Shown here one piece after another: positions 12,978 to 28,254 of a stretch of 64,000 nucleotides of DNA. A model generated the notes under the pieces. That model searched no databases, was not told the DNA's origin, and was given only the letters and a program-made list of their open reading frames with translations. This stretch comes from Daphnia carinata (lineage: Eukaryota; Arthropoda; Branchiopoda; Diplostraca; Daphniidae): contig NC_081339.1 of the NCBI RefSeq assembly GCF_022539665.2, positions 7,933,367 to 7,997,366 of the forward strand. Direction: 5' to 3'. Position numbers and translations under genes: made by a program. The stretch's first letter is position 1; each line of letters opens with the position of its first letter.

Positions 12978-13141
12978 ACCGCGAACGGCTATTTGCTGAT
13001 GGGTATGTCGAGGAAATAAACTTTCACTGTTGTATGGAACTCGGGTTGTCGAATGAACGTACTGCACTGTTCGTCTTCACTGTATGTCTTCTCTAGCTGG
13101 AGTTGCGAAAACGAATGATGAAATCATGAATCGCGCTGCGC

Positions 13142-13148
13142 TATTATA
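13142..13148 (-). promoter_or_regulatory. TATA-like box of C/EBP
   Basis: The minus strand reads GAGTATAATAGC here, about 170 bp upstream of the C/EBP ATG. A start site about 30 bp downstream would leave a leader of roughly 140 nt without an intron. Confidence 0.5.
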
Positions 13149-13268
13149 CTCCCAGCTCAGGACAAAACTCGGGACTGGGAAAAAAAAAACCAGTTTAGCT
13201 CCTCCCCTCCGGACGTGGTGCAATCGTCGAGTCACTCGACATGGTGGTGGTTGGTACGGAGCCTGCAA

Positions 13269-13276
13269 TGACGTCA
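13269..13276. promoter_or_regulatory. CRE palindrome TGACGTCA (proximal)
   Basis: A perfect 8-bp cAMP response element about 120 bp upstream of the C/EBP TATA-like box, where CREB/ATF-type bZIP dimers could bind. Confidence 0.6.
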
Positions 13277-13809
13277 TTGCTCGGGGGAAATCCCCAACGA
13301 AAGAAAAGGGTTATCAAGCTGGGGAAAACCAAAGTCACCTATGCCACTGTTGGTTGGAACTGGTTCGAGGTAGTAATACTGGACAACAACAAAAAATGAT
13401 CGTCCAACAACAAATGCAAATGAGCTAAGTGAAATTGTAAACCATAGGGGCTATTGCTAGAAAAAAATGTGTCCATCATACTGATGTCAATGCCGTCAAC
13501 GTCGTGCGCAAGCGATAAAAAACCCGAACGTCAAACTGATTAATGCAAACTGATAACAAGCATTCACGTCCAACGGCGATGTTTACATCCCATCCTTTTA
13601 TTTCCAAGTTAACCACCACGTCATTTCTAATGCTCTCTCTGAACTAGAACGAGAAATTGTTAGTTCATGTGCATAAAACTTCAAACAAAATTATTTTCCG
13701 TCTTGGTTTTATTTATTAGTACGTTGAAAAAAGTGCTGAATCATCGGGTAAAAAAATAAAAACTGGAAAGTTGACCGATTTGCGTTATCTTGTGATTCTC
13801 ACAAGAGTG

Positions 13810-13817
13810 TGACGTCA
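13810..13817. promoter_or_regulatory. CRE palindrome TGACGTCA (distal 1)
   Basis: Perfect 8-bp CRE, 26 bp before the next one. It is about 830 bp upstream of the C/EBP ATG and about 590 bp past the end of BRPF. Confidence 0.5.
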
Positions 13818-13842
13818 AAGCCAAGGCGGAGAACCAACTCGA

Positions 13843-13850
13843 TGACGTCA
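13843..13850. promoter_or_regulatory. CRE palindrome TGACGTCA (distal 2)
   Basis: Perfect 8-bp CRE. A half-related TGACGTCC follows at 13895-13902, next to CCAAT (in CCACCAATG). Confidence 0.5.
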
Positions 13851-14399
13851 TTACACTACGGGTTTCTGGAAAGTACGCACATGCGCAGGTGGCTTGACGT
13901 CCCACCAATGAGAACACGTTCGACCGGAAATGGGAGGTCCCATATCACACAGGAATGTTATCTGTGCACAGACTGGCAACGAACGAAATAATGCATTACA
14001 ACCCGGTAACAACCATGCCATTGCAATGAGTATTTGTCACGTACGCAGTTGAATTTCTTTGAATGATACGGTGGTTAACATGCCCCTGTTATTGTAAATA
14101 CAGTTGCCTGCCGATGTTTTGTGTTCGAGAATCGTCAAAACTAGTTCAGGCCGATTAAACGAAAACGGGCAAGTCTGGACAATCGAATGCGTAGTACGTG
14201 AAAGCAACATCAAAATCCAGACAGAACATTCTCGAAATGAATATGATAACACCGATCTGTTTAGGTTTTTTTGTTTTTGTTTTACTTAAAAATGAGTTTA
14301 CATCAATTAGAACACGTACGTCTGAATATTCGCTACGAATTAAGCAAACGTGATGGGAAATCGAACAAGAATATGAGGTTTAAAATGGGAAATTAACTT

Positions 14400-18639
<4,240 letters not shown>

Positions 18640-19300
18640 TTTAGCACAACACAATTTCAATGGTAAATAGCTGATTGCGTAGTCGCTTTTTGTACTTAAT
18701 ATAGCTAATTTAGTTGAAAGTAGTCTCACATTTATCCATTTTTGTTGTCGTTTTTCAGACCACGCACTAAACGATGACAACCATCCAGACACCTGGCGCC
18801 AAGCCACTACAGCTCATTACAGAAACTATTTTGAATAACTCACTTCCCTGACACTCGTAACACGCAACAATACAAACATTAGTCATTGTTCGGCAAGAAT
18901 CAAAGCTTTATGAAATATGAGCTCCTAATTTCATACTCGAATTATTTATATATTATGTCACAAAACAAACCTGCAATCAGATTTACGTAATACAGTGTTA
19001 AGGTTTTCATCGATAATGTTATTTATTTAATCAATTTAATAATCTGCTACGGAAAAAAGAAACCGAAAACAGAAAAGAAAAAAACACCTAAACGGAAAAA
19101 CGCCATAAAAATCGAAACAAAAAAAATGAGGACAAAATTTGAAATGAGCCGAACAAAAAAAAATGTTCAAAAGGACAGGACACATCGCAATTTCGATTTT
19201 TCGATAAAGCTGCAGGCAAAAAAGAAAAAGTATCTGACGATAGTTACAAGTTTGTTGGTAAATTTTCCATGCTTTCTCTTTGTTACATTTAGAGAAAACT
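18640..19300. other. Intergenic between BRPF and ari-2
   Basis: 660 bp holding the BRPF promoter side and the ari-2 3' flank. A/T-rich; no gene or repeat seen. Confidence 0.5.
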
Positions 19301-21119
19301 TCACGATTCAAGAAAATCTTGCAAAAGTGTGGTACGACGTTTTTCGCAAACGTCCATTTGAATGCCCAGATCGCCTCGATCGGTTGTCTCTGCACGTTCT
19401 ACCTTCCACGACAGGTTTTCTATCTCAGCTTCTAGCTGAGCCTGTTGATACTCAAACTAAAAGAGGTATAATTCTTTACTACATTTTATTCCCAGAAGGA
19501 TGATGGTTCTGAAACTGCTTACCAATTCTTTACGGGGCCCCGCGTCCATATAATAAGCGTACGGGTAAGTATACTGCAGCGTATATCTACAACGTGCTAG
19601 CAAAGCAGCAGCATCCAGTAGACACTGCCAGTCAATCCAAGTACCCTCTGTGCCTGTCATAACTTTACACTGAATGCGTTCACGAATCCGTTGCAACGTC
19701 TGCTCCTCCAGTCGTAAACTTTTTGCATGATTTTCCCACTTAGGATTTAAAACATGTTCGAAAACATACTATTAAAATTTCCAATAAAATAAATTACATC
19801 ATATCACTCACTCGTTCAAAATAATGGAGGTATTTTTTCAAGGCTTCTTTAGCTCGAGCATGAGACGACTCGTTGGCTACATTAGGGTTCTCTTCATAAC
19901 GTGAGCAACGGTAGTATTCCGACCCGTGCGTCTTCCAATCGCCCAGGCACATCCAGCAAAAGTCATGTTTACATCCATAACATTGCATGTGGTTACAACC
20001 ACCGTTCTTTTCTATACAAATTTGGCACTTGGGGCAAACCTAATGATATAAAAGCAAAAGAGATTAAGAACTTCTAGTCACCGGAAAAGCTATACTCACT
20101 TTAGTATGAGCAGAAATATAGTTGGCCGTTTCGCTATCATCTGCACACTTGGTCAGCCACTGTCTAATTGTTTCGCAGTCAGTTGGAGCGTGATATTCAC
20201 TCCCACATCGAAAGCTAAAAATAATATTAAATTTATAGCAAAATATATGAAGTAGAAGGCTTGAGGATACGTACCAGAATGTTGTCTTGCAAGAATGGCA
20301 AACAATCCTCTTGGCCTTGTTTTCCTTGGCCCTTATAATTATGTTACAATTAGGGCCTGGGCAGAATCTCAGTTCCGGATGGGACCTAACGTAGTCGGAG
20401 AAGGCGTGACGGACATAACGTTCCTTCAGTTGAGGCGTGGCTAGTAAAGGCAAGACAAAGTCTTCTGTTGCCATAACAGAACAACCCATACATTCTGTTC
20501 CTGTAAAATACAAAATTTTTTGGTCATACATTTTTGTCTTAAAACAACAGTCCATACCTGTAGATACACCATGCATGACCTGAGTTTCAAGATAAGCATT
20601 CCAGCAACCTTTACAAAAGAGATGGCTGCATCCAATTCCACAAAACACATCTTTTGGTAGCATAACAATACAGATTGGGCAAACTAGAGTTTTTGATAGA
20701 GTCTTAACGACAGGGGTTTTTTCTGGTTTTAGTTTAGATTGAACTAGCAGCTGAGAGGCATCTTCCAAATACATTTTAATGACTGAATCTAAAGCCCAGT
20801 TATGAGTGTGTAGCAGTAGTTTGGAAAGGGAAGGTGTCAATCTCAGTCTGCTGCTCAAAGTTTCTACTAATTCATTCAATAATCTTTCCACCTGTTAAGG
20901 AAAACAACAAGCCATTCGTTTAATTTTCAAAATAACACCAATAGAAATATTTCCAACCTGATCTACTGTTAGACACTCAAATTCAAAATGTTCTGGATCA
21001 CATTTTTTTTGGTTCATGGTTTCATTATCGGCATCATTACAAGGATTGTAATAATCATCATAACCATATTCCTCAGTTTCAGAATATTCCACATCTGACT
21101 CATTATCATTGTTTGACAT
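19301..21119 (-). CDS. ari-2: Ariadne-2 RBR E3 ubiquitin ligase
   Basis: An RING-between-RING E3 that partners cullin-5-type ligases. Seven exons (21119-20958, 20891-20558, 20500-20275, 20214-20100, 20039-19812, 19738-19523, 19456-19301) join to 478 aa, against 493 for human ARIH2. An acidic N-terminus is followed by a UBA-like segment, RING1 ([20 protein letters not shown]), the IBR ([16 protein letters not shown]) and the RING2/Rcat segment [19 protein letters not shown]. In that segment the Cys of GGCNHM is the catalytic position in ariadnes. The C-terminal ariadne domain ([38 protein letters not shown]) is complete. All catalytic and zinc residues appear intact. Confidence 0.96.
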
Positions 21120-23316
21120 GGTGGACTACAGTAATGAGGAAAAAAAAACGTTTGGGGTTACGACAAAGAAGTGAATTATTTTAAAGATATAACACTTAGA
21201 CATGTTTCATAGATTTAAACTGACGTGAACACTCGGGTAATCACTACCTTTTATGTTGGAATGGCTTAAGTTGACGAAAAACAACCTCCCAGGACCACCT
21301 GGCCAGGCAAATATGTTTTTAATGCTTTTCGTTCATGAAAGTTATGTTAAGTAATTATTTGCTTCCCCACGAACAACACAGCTTCTGCATCTGCCGATAG
21401 GACAATATCGGGTATTTCACATACTTGGAACGCGGAATGGTACATCGGCGAAATCAACGTGGAGAGGGACATCTGTTGGAGATGGAAAGTCGAAATTGCC
21501 TCAGGCTGGATATATCGTGAAATGCGTTGAAAATGGATAAAGATATATAGAGTGACATTGAGTTTAAAGAGATACGTCGGCAAAACAACTTCCAGGCTTG
21601 GCATTTCCACGGAGTACATATGAAACCCTCTAATAGGGGGTTTTATACGTAGGGTCTAAATCTAAAAAATTCTGTAGGGTAGGAAAAATGCTATAGGCGA
21701 TCAGACCTCTTTCCACAATATACCATTCCACGCTCCGCGTTCAAAGTACATGGCCTACTTACGTCGAATAACTGAATAAGAAGTCATAATCACACATTCA
21801 TAGTTTCGTAATACAAGACAGAAAGCAATAAACAATGCAAATGGACGCTATATTAATGATTAACTAAATTGGTCTTCAATAACGTCATTATTGTTATTAT
21901 TGTTTTACTTTGTCCAGGTTTTTGGACAAAATTGTCCTATTGCAACTCCCTGTCTAGTTTCTATGTGCACCACTAGATGGCGTCTACCAATATCTATAGG
22001 ATTCGGGAAACAACCGTAGTTTTCCTGATTAATGGAGACATTTATTCAATCCATTTTTTTCATTTTCATCTCAGAAAAATATTGACGTTAGAAGGACTTC
22101 CCACAACAATAACACTGGTCATTATCAGTGCATGGTTTTCAATAAACGGTTGTGATCAACACGTGTACGAGTTTTATTATTATTACCCCGATCAAACTAG
22201 CACGACGAAAAATGTATTGGAACACTATAGCGTACTTTGAGCTGCTGCGTCCCACATTGTTAAAAAAATCGCCAATGAGTAAATGCATTTTTGTGGTGGA
22301 TTGAATATTTCACTGTTTTGAAATGCATTTGCGTGTACATCTCTGCGAAAGGTAGTCAAAATACGATCGCATTTTAGCCAGACCCATTTAAATTTTAATT
22401 TAGTGGCATAGACAGTCAGAAACCCCATTTAACTAGGCTAGTAGGAGCCTTTTTATATTTATAGGTCTAATGTCCTTCCGCGGTTTGATTCAAAGCCTAC
22501 GGCTACATTTTTTTCCTTGCCATGAAGTTACACTTCTCTTTTGTATTCTGGTCACAATACTTTTAAAAGAATGTCGTATTGTAGTTTAGGTTTGAGACCC
22601 ACAGCTTAGTTCGATTTAGCTCGTCAGTCTCAGCTTTCATACCAAAATACCTTCTTTCATGGAGATCTAAAATAGCTTACTGCCAGAGCCGACCATCTTT
22701 GAGGACGATATTTCGGTTGACACTCAGTATACGTTTTCTGTCATACCGAAATCCTGGTTTCTCCTGGTACTTCTGAAATAAGATGTTTTTCCCTGCAACG
22801 TTGTTTAATCCAATAACCAGACAAGAAAATTGCAATTATCACATGGCAATTTAGCTTGACCTGAGATGTATATCTTGCAGCCAACTAAGCTATAGCGGCA
22901 TTTAGTTAACAGAGGTTACGAGTAAAATTACAAAATTTTCAAAGAAAAAACTGATAGATTCATAATTATAATACTAAATTAGTAAAATCTGCATAATTTT
23001 TGAATGGTGGTTATAAATGTTAAAAGTATATTTTTTAAGTATTCAGAATTTTCTGTAGTACTAAGAAAATTTAAGATTGAAAGCATATATAAATAGTAAA
23101 TATCGTAGTTTTAGAAGAAATGCCGCGAGCTGACAGCGCCGCAGGCTAAGGCGTCTGTAAGTTGTACAGTGCACTTCCAGTTCCAGTTGTTTGAACTTGA
23201 AGCTGATAACGTTGCCTTTTTGGTTTTAATATTTTTGTGTTTTAGTCTGGTCGTAGTATATCAGGATAAAATTACTTGGTTTGTATCTTTTTAGCAGATT
23301 GTATTTGTGAAATACC
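21120..23316. other. Intergenic, 2.2 kb
   Basis: Between the divergent ari-2 and LAP2-like genes. Mostly A/T-rich. Short frames (21347-21619, 21977-22240, 22225-22428) show no domain. I see no RNA gene, TIR or tandem repeat. Confidence 0.5.
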
Positions 23317-24544
23317 ATGGCGAGTTTGACTAAAGAACAGTTGAAAAACGAATTAATAAGCCACGGGGTTCAACCGCCCGTTCAAAGCGCCAGAAAGGAA
23401 GAATTCGTTAAGCTTTATGAGCAACACGTTGCCCCGATTGCCGCCCAGAAAGGTGATTTCTCCAGTGACGAGGAAGGCGATGCTATCATCGAGCAAAGGG
23501 TACATAAATGTTGCCTTAGTTGTGCTCATTGGTTTATTTTTTTCTAAATTAAAGGTTGAAGTGTCAAACAACAGTTTACTCTTCAACGGATTGGACATCA
23601 CCACCATTTCCGATGATGATCTCTTTAGCCAACTGCAATCATTTGGCATACCAGTGGGTCCCATTGTTGGTAAACGAAATTATAACTCATTATTCAAACC
23701 TAATCAAAGTAATTCCATTTGCCAATTGCAGACACTACTAGATCGGTCTATCAGCGAAAACTAGCAGCACTCTTGCAAAATGGAACACAACCCCCTGTAG
23801 TTGAAGTTGAACATACAAATGGTAATGGGGCTTCCCATGAAGAAAAATACTCTGATTCAGAGGATGAACCTCAGGAACAGAAAGAAGATCATCAGAATAT
23901 TGAAATAGTAGCAGAGCATTTTGTACAACCCAGTTCATCTACCCCTGTTCCTGCTCCTGCCCCTGTCCCTCTTATAGCAGATCCAATTATCTCCACTCCG
24001 GAACCGCTAACTGTGATTCGTAAGCGGATCGCAGAGCGACCCCCATCTTCTGTTAGCGCTTTACCGTTGGTTGACCGTCAAGTTAGTTGACTTATTTTAA
24101 TTAAAAAACTTAAGGTAAAGAACTAAATTTATTTGTTTACTTTAAGGGTACGCCAACACCAAGGCCGAGCATTCGATCTGTCTCTAGCTCTTCCCAGTAT
24201 ACTTACGAATCTCGGCGCCGCGTAGATGTGACCGATGGCAGCGCAGCCAAGCCACTACCTTCCCATTCGGGGTCCCCCCCTGTTAAACCCAATATCATCC
24301 GTTACATTTTGTTGCTATTGGTACTTTTAGCAACCGCATACATAATTTATACTGTAAGTGTATCCAAAGATTAACGACTATTATTAACTAAATTTTTTTT
24401 TCTTTTTGTTAGTTTGCAAGCTTCGGTCAAGTCAAGCAGTTAATGGAGACAATCAGACAAAGTGTATCGCAGTACCTGGAGAAAGCAGAACAGGTTGCTG
24501 AGAAAATCGACAATGCCAAGCCTAATCCTTTGCCGGATGTCTAG
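23317..24544 (+). CDS. LAP2/thymopoietin-like inner nuclear membrane protein with tandem LEM-like and LEM domains
   Basis: A chromatin tether of the inner nuclear membrane. Five exons (23317-23499, 23555-23669, 23732-24081, 24147-24353, 24413-24544) give 328 aa. Residues about 1-45 (LTKEQLKNELISHGVQPP..ARKEEFVKLYEQHV) look like the DNA-binding LEM-like fold of LAP2. After DFSSDEEGD, the true LEM domain follows (DITTISDDDLFSQLQSFGIP, GPIVDTTRSVYQRKL). The middle is acidic and Pro-rich, with Ser/Arg-rich sequence before a single membrane helix near the C-terminus (IIRYILLLLVLLATAYIIYT), leaving a lumenal tail of about 45 residues. Drosophila LEM proteins such as Otefin have a single LEM, so the two-domain layout is nearer to vertebrate LAP2. 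Confidence 0.85.
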
Positions 24545-25299
24545 TGTTTTCAAACATAAAAAAGCCCCCGAAGCCGAACGCGTTATTGAGCTGTAGTTCA
24601 ACCCATTTATACTATCTGTAAAAGCATGATTGGAAATTGGAATACTCCATTCACTATTTTTCTGGTTCAGTTGTTGTTCATCACATACCCATTTTAACCT
24701 TACTGCTTGATTTCAAGTAAACGTTTGCCCCATCCCGATCCATAGGCAAACAGTCGGAAGAGGATATTCGATCTTTATTATGTTCAATTTGTATTGGCTT
24801 CTTCTTTTCGGCCAGAAGCTCAAATACACATGTCCAAACAAAATAAGTGAAACTAAATTGAAGACTGACTACAAACTTCACCGATGCTGATGACTCCAAC
24901 TGCGGCATCAGGAAAATTTCATTCTACATTGCAGCCCTGAGAGTGAAAAGCAGATATGACATAACGTCAACAAGACGAGGATGCTTACAAGCACAATTTT
25001 TTTTGTGAGTTCTAAATAGACTACGAGATCGTTAAAGTTTCATAATGCAAATCAGACGACAAGCAGATAAAATAGAGATTTGTTAATAGAAAGACTATAA
25101 TTCAATTTAATTGGCATGCAGCTCCATTACTATAATACTACAAGTTATATCTATTACTATAAGTTATAACTATTTCGTTAATAATTTAACATGCACTTGA
25201 TTTATGCTGTAAATGAATTAAAGAAGAAAAGGCGTGAGAAAAAAGCACGTTTTCCTAATTCCCAAACAGGATTAATTATTATATAATTTGATGGACAAC
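24545..25299. other. Convergent region between LAP2-like gene and Idh3g
   Basis: About 750 bp carrying both 3' flanks. No convincing exon. A further 3' exon of Idh3g could lie here if its last donor-like site is used. Confidence 0.4.
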
Positions 25300-27113
25300 T
25301 TACCAATTCTTCGTTTTGGTTTGTTCTTGGATGTTACGGATAACATTCTGTACAACATCTATACTTGTTGCTTGGCCGTGAAGATCTGAAAACAATCATA
25401 AATATTAGGTTGAATTACACTATTTAGTTTTCGGATGGTTACCTGGGGTCCATATACGGTCCTCGTTCACTGTTTTATTAATAGCGCTTCCTACCAATTG
25501 GGCATGGTAATCTAGTCCCAAATGGTCAAGCAAATCTACCGAAGCGTTCAACATTGCAATAGGATTAGCAATATTTTTTCCAGCAATAGATTGTCCAGTA
25601 TTTCTGGTTCCTGGGAAGCAAACCAATTACCAAATACAGTACGCGTCAAACAATGGTTCGATGATGCTTGTGATAAAATGACATTAAACTAATTTACCCG
25701 GTTCAAAAACAGCATATTGAGGACCCATATTTCTTCCGCTCAGTAAACCAGGGCCACCGATGAGACCGCATGCAAGATTCGAAACAATATTGCCATATAG
25801 ATTGGTCATGATCATAACATCAAACTGCTGGGGTCTTAAAAAAAATTGTTTTAATCAACCAGGAAACTTTTGATCCATATAAAAAATATGATTACTTAGC
25901 CACCATTTGCATGCAACAGTTATCAATAATCATGTTGTTATGCTCAATATTTGGATACTCCTTTGCTACTGCAGTACACGTTTCTAAGAAAAGGCCGTCT
26001 GAGACTTTCCTAAAGTGAAAAATGTTACTCAGAATTTTTGAACGAGAAAAAGCAGTTCAAGTAATAACCCACATAATATTAGCCTTGTGTACGGTAGTAA
26101 CTTTCTTTCTTCCTTGCTTTTGAGCGAGATCGAAAGCATAGCGGGCGAGTCTTTCTGAATTCGCACGCGTAACTATCTTCAAACTTTCGACGACACCAGG
26201 CACGTTCTTTATAGTATTATGATAAATAATTCTTGATCACCAAATGAAATAAAGTTCCATGTCAGATTACCTCATGCTCTAACATTGCATACTCTCCCTC
26301 TGTGTTCTGTCTAATAAGAACAATATCCTGCAAAGTTAAATTTTAATGACAAATTAACATCAGGGGAAAATTCATGTATAGTTATAATATAATACAATAT
26401 CTTTATGTCTGGTTTGAACTCCTGGAAAGGATTCACAGTTCATTACATATGTAAAAAGATCTAGCTCATTGCGAAGCTCAACATTTCTAGAGATTTGTCC
26501 TGGTCTGTTTTCTCTTGTTTCAATATTCCCTGATGCAAACAGAAGGATGGCATTTGAAAAACAGTCAGACATTCAGATGTAACAACTATTACCTTTAATG
26601 GCAACTCCATTTCTTTTGATTGATGTGATGGCATCAAAAAAATCTGTTTCTGATTCAGAGTTTGGATCAAAGCTAATTTCTTCAAAATCTACTGGTACAC
26701 CAGCATATCTGTAAACTTCCTTAACAAAAGTCATCATCTCTGGACCAATCCCATCACCTATAATGTAAAAGATTACAATATGTTGAATGAATAAGCTGAT
26801 TAATACAGAGCACAAGATTTTTGGACCTGGAAGCATTGTTACTGTAAACCTTCCACCATACTGAGCCAGAAGACTTTTGCTCTATAAACAGTGTTTAGAT
26901 CTGTTATGAAATCATAATACAACAATGTGGTTTATTACATTTATCACCTTATTGTGAGCTTCTCTAGTTATTGTCCAGACACTTCCCTGTGAGAGAAAAA
27001 AGAAAATTCAACATCATTGTTGCAAAAATCAAAATGATTTTCCTTACGGCTTTAAAGTGACCCAAATTTCTCAATGGCCCTGAAACCGTACGTAACAGTA
27101 GTGATGTAGACAT
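25300..27113 (-). CDS. Idh3g: Isocitrate dehydrogenase [NAD] subunit gamma, mitochondrial
   Basis: A regulatory subunit of the mitochondrial NAD-dependent isocitrate dehydrogenase of the TCA cycle. Eleven exons (27113-27048, 26986-26948, 26881-26827, 26757-26593, 26529-26396, 26327-26271, 26206-26073, 26009-25896, 25834-25698, 25610-25443, 25385-25300) give 384 aa, against 393 in human. The start [18 protein letters not shown] is a mitochondrial presequence. Family motifs: [76 protein letters not shown] and [16 protein letters not shown]. The last three patterns favour gamma over alpha or beta. The stop TAA at 25302-25300 lies inside TTG|GTAAGT, which is also a perfect splice donor. Confidence 0.93.
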
Positions 27114-27612
27114 TTTGCTTTCGAATAATAATTCGAATAATAAAAATAATAGTACAAAAGTCGAAATATACTACAATTTAAAGAATTTCTTATTTTACTC
27201 GGATGTTAATTTATTCTGCTAGTTTTCTCAGATTTCTATTTAACGGCGTTGTCATGTCGATTAAGCTTTTTTACATCACACACTCGAAAATCAAAACTTG
27301 ACAGTTCATAGAGGGAGAGCGAAGAGTGCAGGTGAAAAACTAATTACAAAACGTTGCATTAACGGGAGGCCCCAGAACGGGAAAGCTAACTTGGCCTAAA
27401 CAATTGTCTAAAAAAAGTCAAGCAGTGGCCAGCAAAGGCTGGTGCTAAAAAAGTATTCTACACGCAATTCTAATCTCAACTTTAAAGCCAACATCTTTCT
27501 GTGTTTCACGAAACATTAGCAGGTAAAGTTACCATTACAGAAACCTTCTTTAACCCTTGTTGCTGCAATAAAAGCAATATACACTTTATGACATTCTCCC
27601 GCCATAATACAG
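27114..27612. promoter_or_regulatory. Divergent promoter region, Idh3g and small unknown gene
   Basis: 499 bp between two divergent ATGs. No TATA box is clear. A shared bidirectional promoter is inferred from geometry only. Confidence 0.35.
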
Positions 27613-27977
27613 ATGGTTAAAGAATCAATGGCTACCATACGTGCATGTGTCCATTCCGTTCGCCCGAAAATTATTACTAAGTCAGGTATAAATACGGTCG
27701 CGGTTTTCTCTTTAATATTTTATAATCAGTGTAACCCTTGAAAAGTCAATTGATGTATGTTTCACTTTAAGATAAAGCATGCAAAAAGCAACCTGTTGCT
27801 CCCATATTAAGTTTGTCCACCCGCATGGCTATAATTGAGGAACGATTAACAGAGTTAGAACAAGATAATCTGTGGTGGGCCGAGTGGAAGAAGAACAAAC
27901 AAATCAAATTTGGTGAACAGGAAAGGCAATTACGAAATCGGAGTGAACGTGAAAACATGGAACAGGATCTGGCGTAA
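27613..27977 (+). CDS. Small unrecognised two-exon protein (92 aa)
   Basis: Exons 27613-27685 and 27772-27977 join in phase through a standard gtataa...tttaag intron. The N-terminus (MVKESMATIRACVHSVRPK) is basic with few acids and could be a mitochondrial presequence. The rest is charged and helical (IEERLTELEQDNLWWAEWKK, RQLRNRSERENMEQDL). I do not recognise a family. Support comes from the exact phase match, the divergent position to a mitochondrial enzyme gene and the biased composition. It ends 277 bp before importin-9. Confidence 0.6.
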
Positions 27978-28254
27978 AACTAATAAATCCTGATGCGTAT
28001 TACCTCGTGTTTGTAAAATGAATGGTAAAAATCTGCTTCTGTGTAAATGTCTAACAAAATAAGAATTTTTAAAAATTTTGCGCGCCACCGCAACAGTAAC
28101 AATGATGTTCTTGAAAGACATTTTGGCGCCATCTCTGCACCATGTGTTCGTAGACAGTCGTGAGTGTTGTCTGCAATTCAGTAAAACATCTCGGTCGAAA
28201 CTGTTGTTGTTAAATAAATTCAAGAAAAGTTAGTTGTCATTTATCTGTAATACA

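Larger units (their letters stand above)
12978..14399. other. C/EBP upstream region
   Basis: 1.4 kb between the C/EBP start and the BRPF stop. Apart from the TATA-like box and CRE sites listed separately I see no gene. The open frames at 13084-13428 and 13809-13991 run over these regulatory sites and have no family resemblance. Confidence 0.6.

Noticed and set aside
13035-13067. Upstream extension of the C/EBP frame to GTG
   Set aside because: Non-ATG start; the ATG at 12977 fits the family and the short leader.
21120-23316. Search for tRNA or snRNA genes in the large gap
   Set aside because: No B-box-like GGTTCGAATCC or cloverleaf arms found by eye.
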